From CAYVOX01 sp964453035 (GTDB taxonomy: Bacteria > Chloroflexota > Anaerolineae > Anaerolineales > Anaerolineaceae): a stretch of DNA of 16,240 bases. The DNA lies in the NCBI GenBank assembly GCA_964453035.1, contig CAYVOX010000067.1, forward strand, positions 1 to 16,240, given 5' to 3'. Below are positions 1-7,370 of the stretch, piece after piece (within the stretch, counting starts at the first letter, position 1; each line of letters begins with the position of its first letter). Under the pieces are notes generated by a model. The model was not told the origin of the DNA. It searched no databases and saw only the letters and a list, made by a program, of their open reading frames with translations. Both the position numbers and the translations under genes were made by a program.

Positions 1-273
1 GGAACCTGTGAACCAGGCCACGCCCATGATGAGCAGGAGGAGATTTTCTTCTGCGTCAGCGGGCGCGGCACTGTGGTGGTGGGCGAAGAGCGTGAAGCCT
101 GGGACCTTCGTCCGATGGACGCCGCTTTCTTTCCGCCCCACACCTACCACGGCCTTAAGAATCCTTACAACACCCCGCTGACGGTGCTGTGGATTATCTC
201 ACCGGCTGGCTGGGTTTTTGACCAGAAACCGGATTGGAAGGAAAAAGCTGAACGAGGCGAGACGCTCGATTAA
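1..273 (+). CDS. Cupin-domain protein, 3' end only (5' truncated by window)
   Basis: The reading frame is open from base 1 to the TAA at 271-273, giving 90 residues; the start lies outside the window. Both cupin motifs are visible. Motif 1 fits G(X)5HXH(X)4E(X)6G exactly: G1, H7, H9, E14, G21. Motif 2 is the PPHTYHGLKN stretch, with a His where the usual PxG glycine sits. These His and Glu residues normally bind a divalent metal in a small beta-barrel. Small single-domain cupins include sugar isomerases, dioxygenases and ligand sensors, so the fold does not give the function. It lies 14 bases before the first transketolase gene and is probably in the same operon. A second small cupin follows the second transketolase, so cupins bracket the two transketolases. 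The cupin fold is secure; the activity is unknown. Confidence 0.85.
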   Translation, partial: GTCEPGHAHDEQEEIFFCVSGRGTVVVGEEREAWDLRPMDAAFFPPHTYHGLKNPYNTPLTVLWIISPAGWVFDQKPDWKEKAERGETLD

Positions 274-287
274 TCCCCGGTTGCCCT

Positions 288-1142
288 ATGATAGACCCTC
301 TCCGCTCGCAACAAGATGCGTTAATTCTCAGGCTGACCGGTCAGGCGCGTTTGATTCGCCGCCACATCCTGACCATGATCCATGCCGCTGCCTCGGGTCA
401 TCCCGGCGGGTCGCTCTCCGCCGCCGATATCCTGACCGCGCTCTACTTCCACACCCTCCGAATTGACCCCCGCAACCCCACCTGGGCCGAACGCGACCGC
501 TTTATCCTCTCTAAAGGACACGCCTGCCCCGTCTGGTACTCATGCCTGGCTCAGCGCGGTTTCTTCCCGGTGGAAGAGCTGGTCACGCTGCGCGAAATTC
601 ACAGCCGCCTTCAGGGCCATCCGGATATGAACAAGACGCCCGGCGTGGATATGACCACCGGCTCCTTGGGGCAGGGGCTTTCAATCGGGCTGGGCATGGC
701 CCTCGGCTTGCGCCTGGACCGGTTTGACTCGCGGGTTTACGTCATGCTGGGCGATGGAGAACTCAATGAGGGCCAGGTCTGGGAGGCTGCCATGGCAGCC
801 GCGCGCTTCAAGCTGGACCACCTGACCGTCATCGTGGATTACAACGACCTGCAGTTGGACGGCTTCTGCCATGACGTGATGCCCCTTGAGCCGCTGGCGG
901 CAAAATGGCGCGATTTTGGATGGAATGTCCTCGAAATTGACGGGCACGATTTTCGCCAGATTCTGGACGCGTTTGCCGGCGCGCAGAACATGCCGGGAAT
1001 GCCCAGCGTTATCCTGGCACACACCATCAAGGGTAAAGGTGTTTCTTTTATGGAAAATGAATGTGACTGGCACGGTCGGGCGCCCAATGACCGCGAGTAC
1101 GCCGCGGCTGTGGCGGAATTGGACCGCGAGGCAACCCGATGA
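288..1142 (+). CDS. Split transketolase, N-terminal (ThDP-binding) subunit, copy 1
   Basis: This 284-residue protein is the pyrophosphate-domain half of a transketolase, the thiamine-diphosphate enzyme that moves a two-carbon ketol unit from a ketose to an aldose. GHPGG (H38), SKGHA (H78), the GHPD loop (H111) followed by TTGSLGQG, and the ThDP/Mg motif GDG (155-157) with E161 and N186 are all present. The C-terminal WHGRAP supplies the His that matches H261 of E. coli transketolase. The length fits split transketolases, which need the C-terminal half from the next gene. The ATG at 288 has no strong ribosome-binding site, so translation may be coupled to the cupin gene 14 bases upstream. The stop overlaps the next start (ATGA). 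DXP synthase or dihydroxyacetone synthase halves are less likely because the GHPD/TTG loop is transketolase-like. The substrate cannot be read from the sequence. Confidence 0.93.
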   Translation: MIDPLRSQQDALILRLTGQARLIRRHILTMIHAAASGHPGGSLSAADILTALYFHTLRIDPRNPTWAERDRFILSKGHACPVWYSCLAQRGFFPVEELVTLREIHSRLQGHPDMNKTPGVDMTTGSLGQGLSIGLGMALGLRLDRFDSRVYVMLGDGELNEGQVWEAAMAAARFKLDHLTVIVDYNDLQLDGFCHDVMPLEPLAAKWRDFGWNVLEIDGHDFRQILDAFAGAQNMPGMPSVILAHTIKGKGVSFMENECDWHGRAPNDREYAAAVAELDREATR

Positions 1143-2074
1143 ACCCAACTCCAGGCAAACCCACCCGCGATGCCTTCGGCGAAATCCTTGTGGAACTGGG
1201 CCGCGAATATCCCGACCTGGTGGTGCTGGAGGCGGATATTTCCAAGTCAACCCGAACGGCTTATTTTGCCCGCCAGTTTCCAGAGCGTTTCTTCAATTTT
1301 GGGGTGGCTGAATCAAACATGATGGGCGCAGCAGCAGGTTTTGCCACCACAGGCAAGATTCCTTTCGTCAGCACCTATGCCGTTTTCGCATCCATGCGCG
1401 CCTGCGAGCAGGTGCGGACTTCCATCGCGTACCCGCGCCTCAACGTCAAAATCGCGGTCAGCCACGGCGGGATCACACCCGCCAACGACGGCGTGACCCA
1501 CCAGGCGACCGAGGATCTGGGCATGATGCGCACCATCCCCGGCATGACGGTCATCATGCCGGCGGATTACTACGCCACGCGCCAGCTGGTGCGCCGCGCA
1601 GTCACCTATCCGGGTCCGGTGTACCTGCGTTTCACCCGCGATGCCGTGCCCATCATCTACCGCCCGGAGGATCAATTTGAAATCGGCAAGAGCGTGGTGC
1701 TGCGCGAGGGTAAAGATGCCACCGTAATTGCCATCGGGGATATGCTCAGCGTGGCGCTGGAAGCGGCGGATAAGCTTTTCAGCGAGGGCATCTCCATCGA
1801 GGTGGTGGATATGCACACCCTCAAACCGCTGGATCGGGAACAGGTGCTGCGCTCGGCTGCCCGTACCCGGCGTGTGGTCACCGTTGAGGATCACCAGGTT
1901 GAAAACGGCCTGGGCAGCGCAGTGGCAGAAACCCTCAGCGAAGACCTGCCAACCCCCCTGCGCCGCATCGGGCTGCGCAACACCTTTGCCCAGTCCGGGC
2001 GGTACGACCTGCTCCTCAAAGAATATGGGATGGATGCAGCCGCTGTAGCTGCTGCCGTTAAAGATTTGCTTTGA
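1139..2074 (+). CDS. Split transketolase, C-terminal subunit, copy 1
   Basis: This 311-residue partner of the preceding gene carries the pyrimidine-binding domain and the C-terminal domain of transketolase. By motif alignment with E. coli transketolase, it keeps the catalytic Glu that activates ThDP (E58 in GVAES, matching E411). It also keeps the donor-site residues S37 (S385), H109 in SHGG (H461), D117 in NDG (D469) and H121 in THQ (H473). Arginines R10, R164 and R167 sit where the family binds phosphate. It should therefore form a full transketolase with copy-1 N subunit and could use ordinary sugar phosphates. The ATG overlaps the N-subunit stop by four bases, and GAGG at 1128-1131 is a good ribosome-binding site. 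The residue equivalences come from reading motifs, not from a computed alignment. Confidence 0.93.
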   Translation: MNPTPGKPTRDAFGEILVELGREYPDLVVLEADISKSTRTAYFARQFPERFFNFGVAESNMMGAAAGFATTGKIPFVSTYAVFASMRACEQVRTSIAYPRLNVKIAVSHGGITPANDGVTHQATEDLGMMRTIPGMTVIMPADYYATRQLVRRAVTYPGPVYLRFTRDAVPIIYRPEDQFEIGKSVVLREGKDATVIAIGDMLSVALEAADKLFSEGISIEVVDMHTLKPLDREQVLRSAARTRRVVTVEDHQVENGLGSAVAETLSEDLPTPLRRIGLRNTFAQSGRYDLLLKEYGMDAAAVAAAVKDLL

Positions 2075-2085
2075 AAGGATGACCA

Positions 2086-2949
2086 GTGCCCATTTCACCA
2101 CAAGACCTCACTTTATTGCGTCAAAAATGCCTGGATATCCGCCGCGATATCATCGAAATGATTCATACCGCAGGGTCAGGTCACCCTGGCGGGTCGCTCT
2201 CCTGCGTGGAGATTTTGACTGCGCTTTATTTTCACGAGATGCAAATTGACCCCGCCCGCCCCAACTGGGATGAGCGCGACCGGTTCATCCTCTCCAAAGG
2301 TCATGCAGCCCCCGCTCTCTACGCCACCCTGGCCGAGCGCGGATTCTTTCCCCTCGAGGAGCTGTCCACCTTCAGCGCCCCGGGTACACGCCTGCAAAAG
2401 CATATTGATATGGCACTTGTGCCCGGCACAGAACTATCCACCGGGTCGCTGGCGCAGGGTCTCTCGGTGGGGGTGGGTATGGCGCTGGCGGATAAGCTGG
2501 ATCAACGCAATAACCGGCGCGTCTTTGTGCTGATTGGCGACGGCGAGAGCCAGGAGGGGCAAATCTGGGAGGCGGCGTTGTGCGCCGCTCACTTTGGGCT
2601 GGACAACCTGGTGGTGATCCTGGATAACAACGGCTGCCAGGTGGACGGCTTTACGCGCAACATCTGCAACATCGAGCCGGTTCACGAGAAGTGGCTGGGA
2701 TTTCGTTGGCACGTGCTGCGTATTCCCGGCCATGACCTTGAGCGCATCATCGAAGAGCTCGAATACACCCAAATCCTCCGCGGCAAACCGCACATCATCA
2801 TTGCGGATACCGTCAAGGGCAAGGGCGTCTCCTTTATGGAAAACAGGCCAGAATGGCATGCGCAGGCGCTGGATGATACCCAGTACCAGCAGGCCAGCCG
2901 CGAGCTTGACGCCCTCTCTCAACAACTGCACGCCGAGGTGAACCCATGA
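2086..2949 (+). CDS. Split transketolase, N-terminal subunit, copy 2 (GTG start)
   Basis: This is a second ThDP-binding transketolase half, 287 residues. It shares GHPGGSLS (H33), SKGHA (H73), GDG (151-153), E157 and N182 with copy 1. The substrate loop differs: copy 1 has GHPD...TTGSLGQG, while this copy has KHID (H106)...STGSLAQG, and the WHGRAP of copy 1 is WHAQAL here. The catalytic histidines are kept, so it looks active. The start is GTG at 2086: AAAGGA at 2074-2079 is six bases upstream, and the nearby ATG at 2079 is in another frame. The gene starts 11 bases after the copy-1 C subunit and overlaps the next gene by ATGA. The two copies are clearly paralogous but well diverged, which points to an old duplication or separate acquisition and to different substrates. 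Confidence 0.92.
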   Translation: MPISPQDLTLLRQKCLDIRRDIIEMIHTAGSGHPGGSLSCVEILTALYFHEMQIDPARPNWDERDRFILSKGHAAPALYATLAERGFFPLEELSTFSAPGTRLQKHIDMALVPGTELSTGSLAQGLSVGVGMALADKLDQRNNRRVFVLIGDGESQEGQIWEAALCAAHFGLDNLVVILDNNGCQVDGFTRNICNIEPVHEKWLGFRWHVLRIPGHDLERIIEELEYTQILRGKPHIIIADTVKGKGVSFMENRPEWHAQALDDTQYQQASRELDALSQQLHAEVNP

Positions 2950-3905
2950 ACCCCATGCTCGCTTTTGAGGACCGGCCTTTTGGACATGCCCTGGCAGACC
3001 TGGGCCAAACCCACCCGGAAATGGTCGTCGTTGACGCCGACCTGCAGCGTGCCACCGAAACCGACCTTTTCCAGCAGCGCTTTCCAAAGCGCCATTTCGA
3101 CGTGGGTATCCAGGAAGCCAACATGGTTGGCGTTGCCGTTGGCTTTGCGCTCTCCGGCAAAACGGCGTTCTGCGGCACATTCTCCAGCTTCATCACCCAG
3201 CGGGTATTAGACCAGGTGTTTGTTTCGGTTGCATACTGCCGCGCCAACGTCAAGTTGATGGGGGTTGAGCCCGGCCTGGCATCGGGCCGCAACGGCGCAT
3301 CTCACCAGGCCCTGCTTGACCTGGCCGTCATGCGCGCCATCCCTGGTATGCGCGTATTTGACCCCGCTGATGCGGTTGAAACTCGCGCCATCCTGGAATA
3401 TCTGGCGCAGACGCCCGGCCCGGCGTATATGCGCGTGCCGCGCGGAAAAGTGCCCGTACTTTTGGATGCGACCACCTATCGCTTCCAGGCCGGCACAGCC
3501 GCAGTTTTACGCACAGGCCAGGACGTGACCCTGGTTGCCTGTGGAATCAGCGTTGCCTGGGCGCTGGAAGCCGCGGATGAACTTGCCAGGCGGGGCATCT
3601 CCGCGAGGGTGCTTAACATGGCATCCATCAAGCCGCTGGATGAAGCCGCCATCCTTGAGGCAGCGCGCCAGACGGGTTGCATGGTCACCGCCGAGAATCA
3701 CTCCATCCTGGGCGGGCTGGGCAGCGCGGTGGCCGAAGTGACCGCCCAGGCCTGCCCGGTGCCGGTGCTGCGCGTGGGAATCCGCGATGTCTTCGGCGAA
3801 GTGGGTCCAACGGGCTGGCTGGCAGATAAATTTGGCCTGAGCGCGCCGCACATCGTCGAAGCCGCGCAAGAAGCCGTTAAACTCAAAGAAAAGAGGTCAA
3901 AATGA
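2946..3905 (+). CDS. Split transketolase, C-terminal subunit, copy 2, with altered donor site
   Basis: This 319-residue pyrimidine-binding/C-terminal half is the partner of copy-2 N subunit. The ThDP-activating Glu is kept (E57 in GIQEA) and so is the His of SHQ (H120). Three donor-site positions differ from copy 1 and from E. coli transketolase: the Ser equivalent to S385 is A36, the His equivalent to H461 is E108 (VEPG instead of SHGG), and the Asp equivalent to D469 is N116 (RNG instead of NDG). In E. coli, S385 and H461 help hold the sugar phosphate and D469 contacts a donor hydroxyl. R10, R163 and R166 remain. I infer an active enzyme with changed donor specificity, perhaps for a non-phosphorylated or modified ketose. 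GAGGTG at 2935-2940 serves the ATG at 2946. Confidence 0.92.
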   Translation: MNPMLAFEDRPFGHALADLGQTHPEMVVVDADLQRATETDLFQQRFPKRHFDVGIQEANMVGVAVGFALSGKTAFCGTFSSFITQRVLDQVFVSVAYCRANVKLMGVEPGLASGRNGASHQALLDLAVMRAIPGMRVFDPADAVETRAILEYLAQTPGPAYMRVPRGKVPVLLDATTYRFQAGTAAVLRTGQDVTLVACGISVAWALEAADELARRGISARVLNMASIKPLDEAAILEAARQTGCMVTAENHSILGGLGSAVAEVTAQACPVPVLRVGIRDVFGEVGPTGWLADKFGLSAPHIVEAAQEAVKLKEKRSK

Positions 3906-4267
3906 ACCTTCACACCATCCACGAAAGCGAAGTTAGCGCGGTTGCCCTGCCCGGCCGCGACCACAAGATGATCATTGGACCGAACAACTTTGGCGCCGCA
4001 AAGAACCTGTGTTTTGGCGTGGCGGAGTTCCCTCCGATGCGCCACGCTCCATCGCACCACCACGATGCTTCTGAGGAAGTGATTTACATCCTCACCGGCA
4101 AAGGCGAAATTTACTTTGACGGCATTCCCGAGCCGATTGAGCCCGGCACCTGCATCTATATCCCCCCGGGCGTTGAGCACAGCATTAACAACCTGGGCGA
4201 GGAAGTGCTCAAGGTGGCCTATATCTTCTCGCCCCCGGTCGTGCAGGGCTCCTATGATCGAAAGTAA
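3902..4267 (+). CDS. Small single-domain cupin protein
   Basis: This is a complete 121-residue cupin. Motif 1 fits the consensus exactly: H52, H54, E59, then G66. Motif 2 is also exact: G82, P88, G90, H93, N97. H52, H54, E59 and H93 form the usual divalent-metal site, so it should bind a metal. Proteins of this size include sugar isomerases, oxalate- or quercetin-type enzymes and ligand-binding domains. The position between transketolase copy 2 and a sugar epimerase suggests action on a small sugar or sugar acid, but this is only context. The ATG overlaps the transketolase stop by four bases and GAGG at 3893-3896 is a good ribosome-binding site. The 3' end overlaps the epimerase gene by 14 bases. 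Confidence 0.88.
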   Translation: MNLHTIHESEVSAVALPGRDHKMIIGPNNFGAAKNLCFGVAEFPPMRHAPSHHHDASEEVIYILTGKGEIYFDGIPEPIEPGTCIYIPPGVEHSINNLGEEVLKVAYIFSPPVVQGSYDRK

Positions 4268-5078
4268 GCCAGCCTGGCAGCTCGGCTGGGCAGCTCCCTC
4301 GCCGGATGACCTGCCCTCTGCCCAATTCAGCGCGCTGCTGGATACGCTGCAGCAGGCGGGTTATGCCGGGGTGCAGACGATGATTGGCGAGCCTTACCGG
4401 CTGACCGCCGAGAAGTTCCAGCGCCTGCTGGGAGAGCGGGGCTTATCCCTGATTGGGGTGCGCACCGGCGATATCTTCGCTCACCACGGGCTGCGCCTGA
4501 GCGATCCCGACCCGCACCGGCGGCAACAGGCTGTGCAGGCGCTGTGTGAAGTGATTGCGTATGCCTCCATGTACGGCACGCCCAAAATCCTGGTCGGGCT
4601 GATGCAGGGCCAGCTCAGGCAAGGCGAATCGCGCGACCTAGCCCTGGGCTTCATCGCGGAAGGGTTATCCGCCGCTGCCAGCGTTGCGCAGCGTTACGGC
4701 ATGCTCATCGGCCTGGAACCGGTTAACCGCTACCTGGTGGGTTACAACCAGACCATTGAAGAAGTCCAGGCGCTGATTGACCGCGCCGGAGGCGGCAATC
4801 TCCAGTTGCTCATCGATACCTTTCACATGAACATCGAAGAAGCGGATATTCCTGGCAGCGTGATGCGCGCAGCCGGGAAAATTGGCGATGTGCACCTGGC
4901 GGATAGCAACCGTCGTTCTCCGGGCGGGGGGCACTTTGATTTTGAGTCGTTTTTCACTGCCTTAAGCCAGGCGGGCTACCGGGACTCCGTGACGGTTGAA
5001 TGTGATCCGCTGCCGGATCCCTCCACAGCGGCCATTTGGGCAGCCCGGTACCTGCAGAAATGGATAAACCCCGCATGA
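4254..5078 (+). CDS. Sugar isomerase/epimerase, TIM barrel, D-tagatose 3-epimerase-like
   Basis: This 274-residue protein belongs to the xylose-isomerase-like TIM barrel (AP endonuclease 2) fold. The strongest signature is in the second half. The four metal ligands of the D-tagatose/D-psicose 3-epimerase family are visible as E155 (GLEPVNRY), D188 (LLIDTFHMNIEE), H214 (DVHLADSNR) and E249 (VTVEC). The HMNIEE and ADSNRxxPGxGHFDF stretches are typical of that group. These enzymes epimerise carbon 3 of free ketoses through a metal-bound enediolate; the exact sugar cannot be told. The frame is open further upstream to 4116, but that part is a shadow of the cupin gene. The ATG at 4254 is preferred because it gives the family's normal length and begins where barrel-like sequence begins. 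Hydroxypyruvate isomerase or inosose dehydratase are alternatives within the fold. Confidence 0.85.
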   Translation: MIESKPAWQLGWAAPSPDDLPSAQFSALLDTLQQAGYAGVQTMIGEPYRLTAEKFQRLLGERGLSLIGVRTGDIFAHHGLRLSDPDPHRRQQAVQALCEVIAYASMYGTPKILVGLMQGQLRQGESRDLALGFIAEGLSAAASVAQRYGMLIGLEPVNRYLVGYNQTIEEVQALIDRAGGGNLQLLIDTFHMNIEEADIPGSVMRAAGKIGDVHLADSNRRSPGGGHFDFESFFTALSQAGYRDSVTVECDPLPDPSTAAIWAARYLQKWINPA

Positions 5079-6217
5079 TCCCGCGTGACCGACTTTTAAC
5101 CGCGCTGCGCCGTCAAAAAACCGACCGCGTCCCGTACGATATGGTCTTTACGGGGCGGGCACAGGCGCGTTTTACCCGCGAAACAGGCATCACCGACCTG
5201 GCAGCTTACCTTGACCTCGATTACCAATACGTGCTCCTGCCGCCCCCGCAGGGGCTGCCAGATTTTTCATCCTTTTTTGCCGGTAAGGTGCCGGATTGGC
5301 CCACCTGTGATTGGGCAAACCACAGGCTGCCCGAATTTGCCAGCCGCCAGAATTACCCCCATTTTTTCCGCCTGGGCCAGCGCACCTGCCTGAACGAGTG
5401 GGGAGAATACCGCATCTTCGACGAAGAATTGAGCTATCACCGAAAAGTACACCCGCTGGACGGCGAAGAGGTCACCCTGGAACAGGCTGCCCGCTTCCCG
5501 TTTCCGGATGTGTTTGATGATTCCCGCTACAGCGGGGTGGAAGCACAGGTCAATGCCATCCACAGCACCGGGCGCGCCGCGGTTTTGTTCCTTGAAATGA
5601 CCATTTTTGAAAAAACCTGGCGCCTGCGCGGGTTCGAAGCCTTCCTGGTGGAGATGATTGCCAACCCCGACCTGGCTGAATTTTTGCTGGATGAGGTAAC
5701 CCGCCGCAGCGCGCACATGGCTGCCCGGTGCGCCCGGATGGGGGTGGATATCATCCAGTTTGGGGATGATGTTGGCGCTGAACAGGCAATGTTGATGCGC
5801 CCGGCGTTATGGCGCAGGCTTCTCAAGCCGCGCCTGGCGCAGGTCATTTCCGCCGCGAAGCGCGCCAACCCCCACCTGCTGGCTTTTTACCACTCAGATG
5901 GCTTCATCACCCCCATTGTCCCCGACCTGATTGAGATTGGCGTGGATGTTCTCAACCCCATCCAGCCCGAAGCGGTGGATATCGCCTTTCTCAAGAAAGA
6001 ATACGGCGAGCATTTATCCTTCTGGGGCGGCATTGGTGTGCAAACCACCCTGCCTTTTGGCACCCCGCAAGAGGTGCGCCAGGCAGTAAACCGGCTGGTC
6101 GAGCAGGCCGGGGCTAACGGCGGGCTGGTTGTCTCGCCATCGCATGTGGTGGAGCACGATGTGCCTTCCCAGAACATCATGGCGTTTGTGGAAAGCCTGC
6201 GAAGCGACCGAAATTAA
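5075..6217 (+). CDS. URO-D-fold protein (uroporphyrinogen decarboxylase/methyltransferase superfamily), copy 1
   Basis: This 380-residue protein starts with the superfamily's IPRDRLLTALRRQKTDRVPYD stretch (split at residues 2-22) and carries QFGDDVG (228-234), HSDG (273-276), IPxxVPDLIEIGVDVLNP-type sequence near 280-295, and SPSHVVEHDVPSQN near its end. MtaA-type methyltransferases bind zinc through HxC and a later Cys; here the positions read HSD and H357, so that site is not conserved. True HemE is also unlikely, as this subfamily resembles the uncharacterised members found in sugar clusters. The ATG at 5075 overlaps the epimerase stop (ATGA) and matches where family members begin; ATG at 5060 is in frame and possible. 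No corrinoid protein or heme gene is nearby. Family assignment is firm, reaction unknown. Confidence 0.85.
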   Translation: MIPRDRLLTALRRQKTDRVPYDMVFTGRAQARFTRETGITDLAAYLDLDYQYVLLPPPQGLPDFSSFFAGKVPDWPTCDWANHRLPEFASRQNYPHFFRLGQRTCLNEWGEYRIFDEELSYHRKVHPLDGEEVTLEQAARFPFPDVFDDSRYSGVEAQVNAIHSTGRAAVLFLEMTIFEKTWRLRGFEAFLVEMIANPDLAEFLLDEVTRRSAHMAARCARMGVDIIQFGDDVGAEQAMLMRPALWRRLLKPRLAQVISAAKRANPHLLAFYHSDGFITPIVPDLIEIGVDVLNPIQPEAVDIAFLKKEYGEHLSFWGGIGVQTTLPFGTPQEVRQAVNRLVEQAGANGGLVVSPSHVVEHDVPSQNIMAFVESLRSDRN

Positions 6218-6220
6218 CCT

Positions 6221-6226
6221 GAGGAG
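6221..6226 (+). promoter_or_regulatory. Ribosome-binding site that fixes the start of the second URO-D-like gene
   Basis: GAGGAG lies seven bases before the ATG at 6234. The frame is open back to 6129, inside the preceding gene, so this site decides the start. Confidence 0.85.
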
Positions 6227-6233
6227 AATTGGC

Positions 6234-7367
6234 ATGCCGATAACCCATCGTGAACGAGTCCGCCTGGCGCTCAACCATCAGGAGCCCGACCGTGTGCCGG
6301 TTGACCTGGGGGGAAGAGTCACCTCCATCCACATTCAGGCCTACCAGAGCCTCACGCGCCGCCTGGGGCTGGCGGTGCCAGAGCCGCAGCTTGACCCTTT
6401 CTTTTCCGTGATGAACCCTCACCCCACCTTGCTCGAAGCGCTGGGGGTTGATTTTCAGTATTTGTTTCTGCAGGGGCCGGAGTACCGCTGTTTGAAGCAG
6501 CTTTCTGACGATGAATACCTGAATGAGTGGGGCATTCGGGTTAAAGTGGTGGGAATCCATTCTCAGCGAGTCGGGCATCCACTGGAACATGCCGCGACGG
6601 GCGACCTGGCCAATTTTCCCTGGCCGCGTGGGGATGATTCCAGCCGCGCGGCTGGCCTGCGCGCCAGAGCCAAAGACCTGTTTGATGCCTCGGATTACGC
6701 CCTCGTGGCGGCCCCGGTCAGCGGCGGGATTTTTGAATTTGGGCAGCATCTGCGCGGGATGGCTGTTTTTTTGATGGACCTGGTCTCAGACCCGCCCTTT
6801 GCCCACCGCCTGCTCGATCACCTGGTAGATATCCAGATTGGGTTGTGGGATACCTTCCTGGCGGAGGTGGGCGACATGGTGGAGATGGTGCAGCTTGCCG
6901 ATGATTTTGGCTCGCAGAAATCACTCATGATCAGCCCCCGCGTCTTCCGCGAATACTTTAAACCGCGCTATGCGCGCCTGATTGAATCCATCAAGAAACG
7001 CACATCCGCTAAAATCTTCCTGCATTGCGACGGCGCCATCCAAAAAATCATCCCCGATCTGATTGAAATGGGCGTGGAAGTTCTGAATCCATTACAACCC
7101 ACCGCGGATGGAATGGAGCCCGGACCCATCAAAGCCGCCTACGGCAAGCAGCTGGCTTTTCACGGTGCCATCGATAACCAGCAGCTGCTGGTCAAAGGCA
7201 CGCCCGCCGAGGTCACCCGCGTGGTGCAGCAAACCATCCAGGCGCTGGCGCCCGGCGGGGGATACGCTCTGGCGGCAGCTCATTTGCTTGAACCGGATAT
7301 GCCCCTGGAGAACATCCTGGCAATGTACAGCGCAGCTAAAACCTTTGGGCAATACCCCATCCAGTAA
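6234..7367 (+). CDS. URO-D-fold protein (uroporphyrinogen decarboxylase/methyltransferase superfamily), copy 2
   Basis: This 377-residue protein is a paralogue of the preceding gene. It shares the N-terminal THRERVRLALNHQEPDRVPVD stretch (split at residues 4-24), LADDFG (221-226), HCDG (264-267), IPDLIEMGVEVLNPLQP (273-289) and AAAHLLEPDMPLEN (347-360). As in copy 1, the third position of HxC is Asp (D266) and the later Cys of zinc methyltransferases is His (H350). Both copies thus keep an H-x-D plus H pattern that could be a different metal or acid-base site. The two copies are quite diverged and may form a heteromer or act on different compounds. It is the last gene of the plus-strand operon and stops three bases from the end of the opposing M24 gene. 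The longer frame from 6129 is rejected in favour of 6234. Confidence 0.86.
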   Translation: MPITHRERVRLALNHQEPDRVPVDLGGRVTSIHIQAYQSLTRRLGLAVPEPQLDPFFSVMNPHPTLLEALGVDFQYLFLQGPEYRCLKQLSDDEYLNEWGIRVKVVGIHSQRVGHPLEHAATGDLANFPWPRGDDSSRAAGLRARAKDLFDASDYALVAAPVSGGIFEFGQHLRGMAVFLMDLVSDPPFAHRLLDHLVDIQIGLWDTFLAEVGDMVEMVQLADDFGSQKSLMISPRVFREYFKPRYARLIESIKKRTSAKIFLHCDGAIQKIIPDLIEMGVEVLNPLQPTADGMEPGPIKAAYGKQLAFHGAIDNQQLLVKGTPAEVTRVVQQTIQALAPGGGYALAAAHLLEPDMPLENILAMYSAAKTFGQYPIQ

Positions 7368-7370
7368 GGC

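Noticed and set aside
681..1250. Long open frame on the minus strand (189 codons) across the first transketolase genes
   Set aside because: It lies antisense to two genes with clear transketolase motifs and has no recognisable domain; high GC makes such shadow frames common. The same applies to 1313-2101, 2434-3180 and 2834-3292 on the minus strand.
4116..4253. 46-codon extension upstream of the epimerase start
   Set aside because: It overlaps the cupin gene in another frame and reads as Ser/Arg/Pro-rich shadow sequence; ATG 4254 gives the normal family length.
5075..7367. True uroporphyrinogen decarboxylase (hemE) or MtaA-type corrinoid:CoM methyltransferase
   Set aside because: No heme or corrinoid genes are near, the zinc HxC...C ligands are missing in both copies, and two paralogues sit in a sugar operon.
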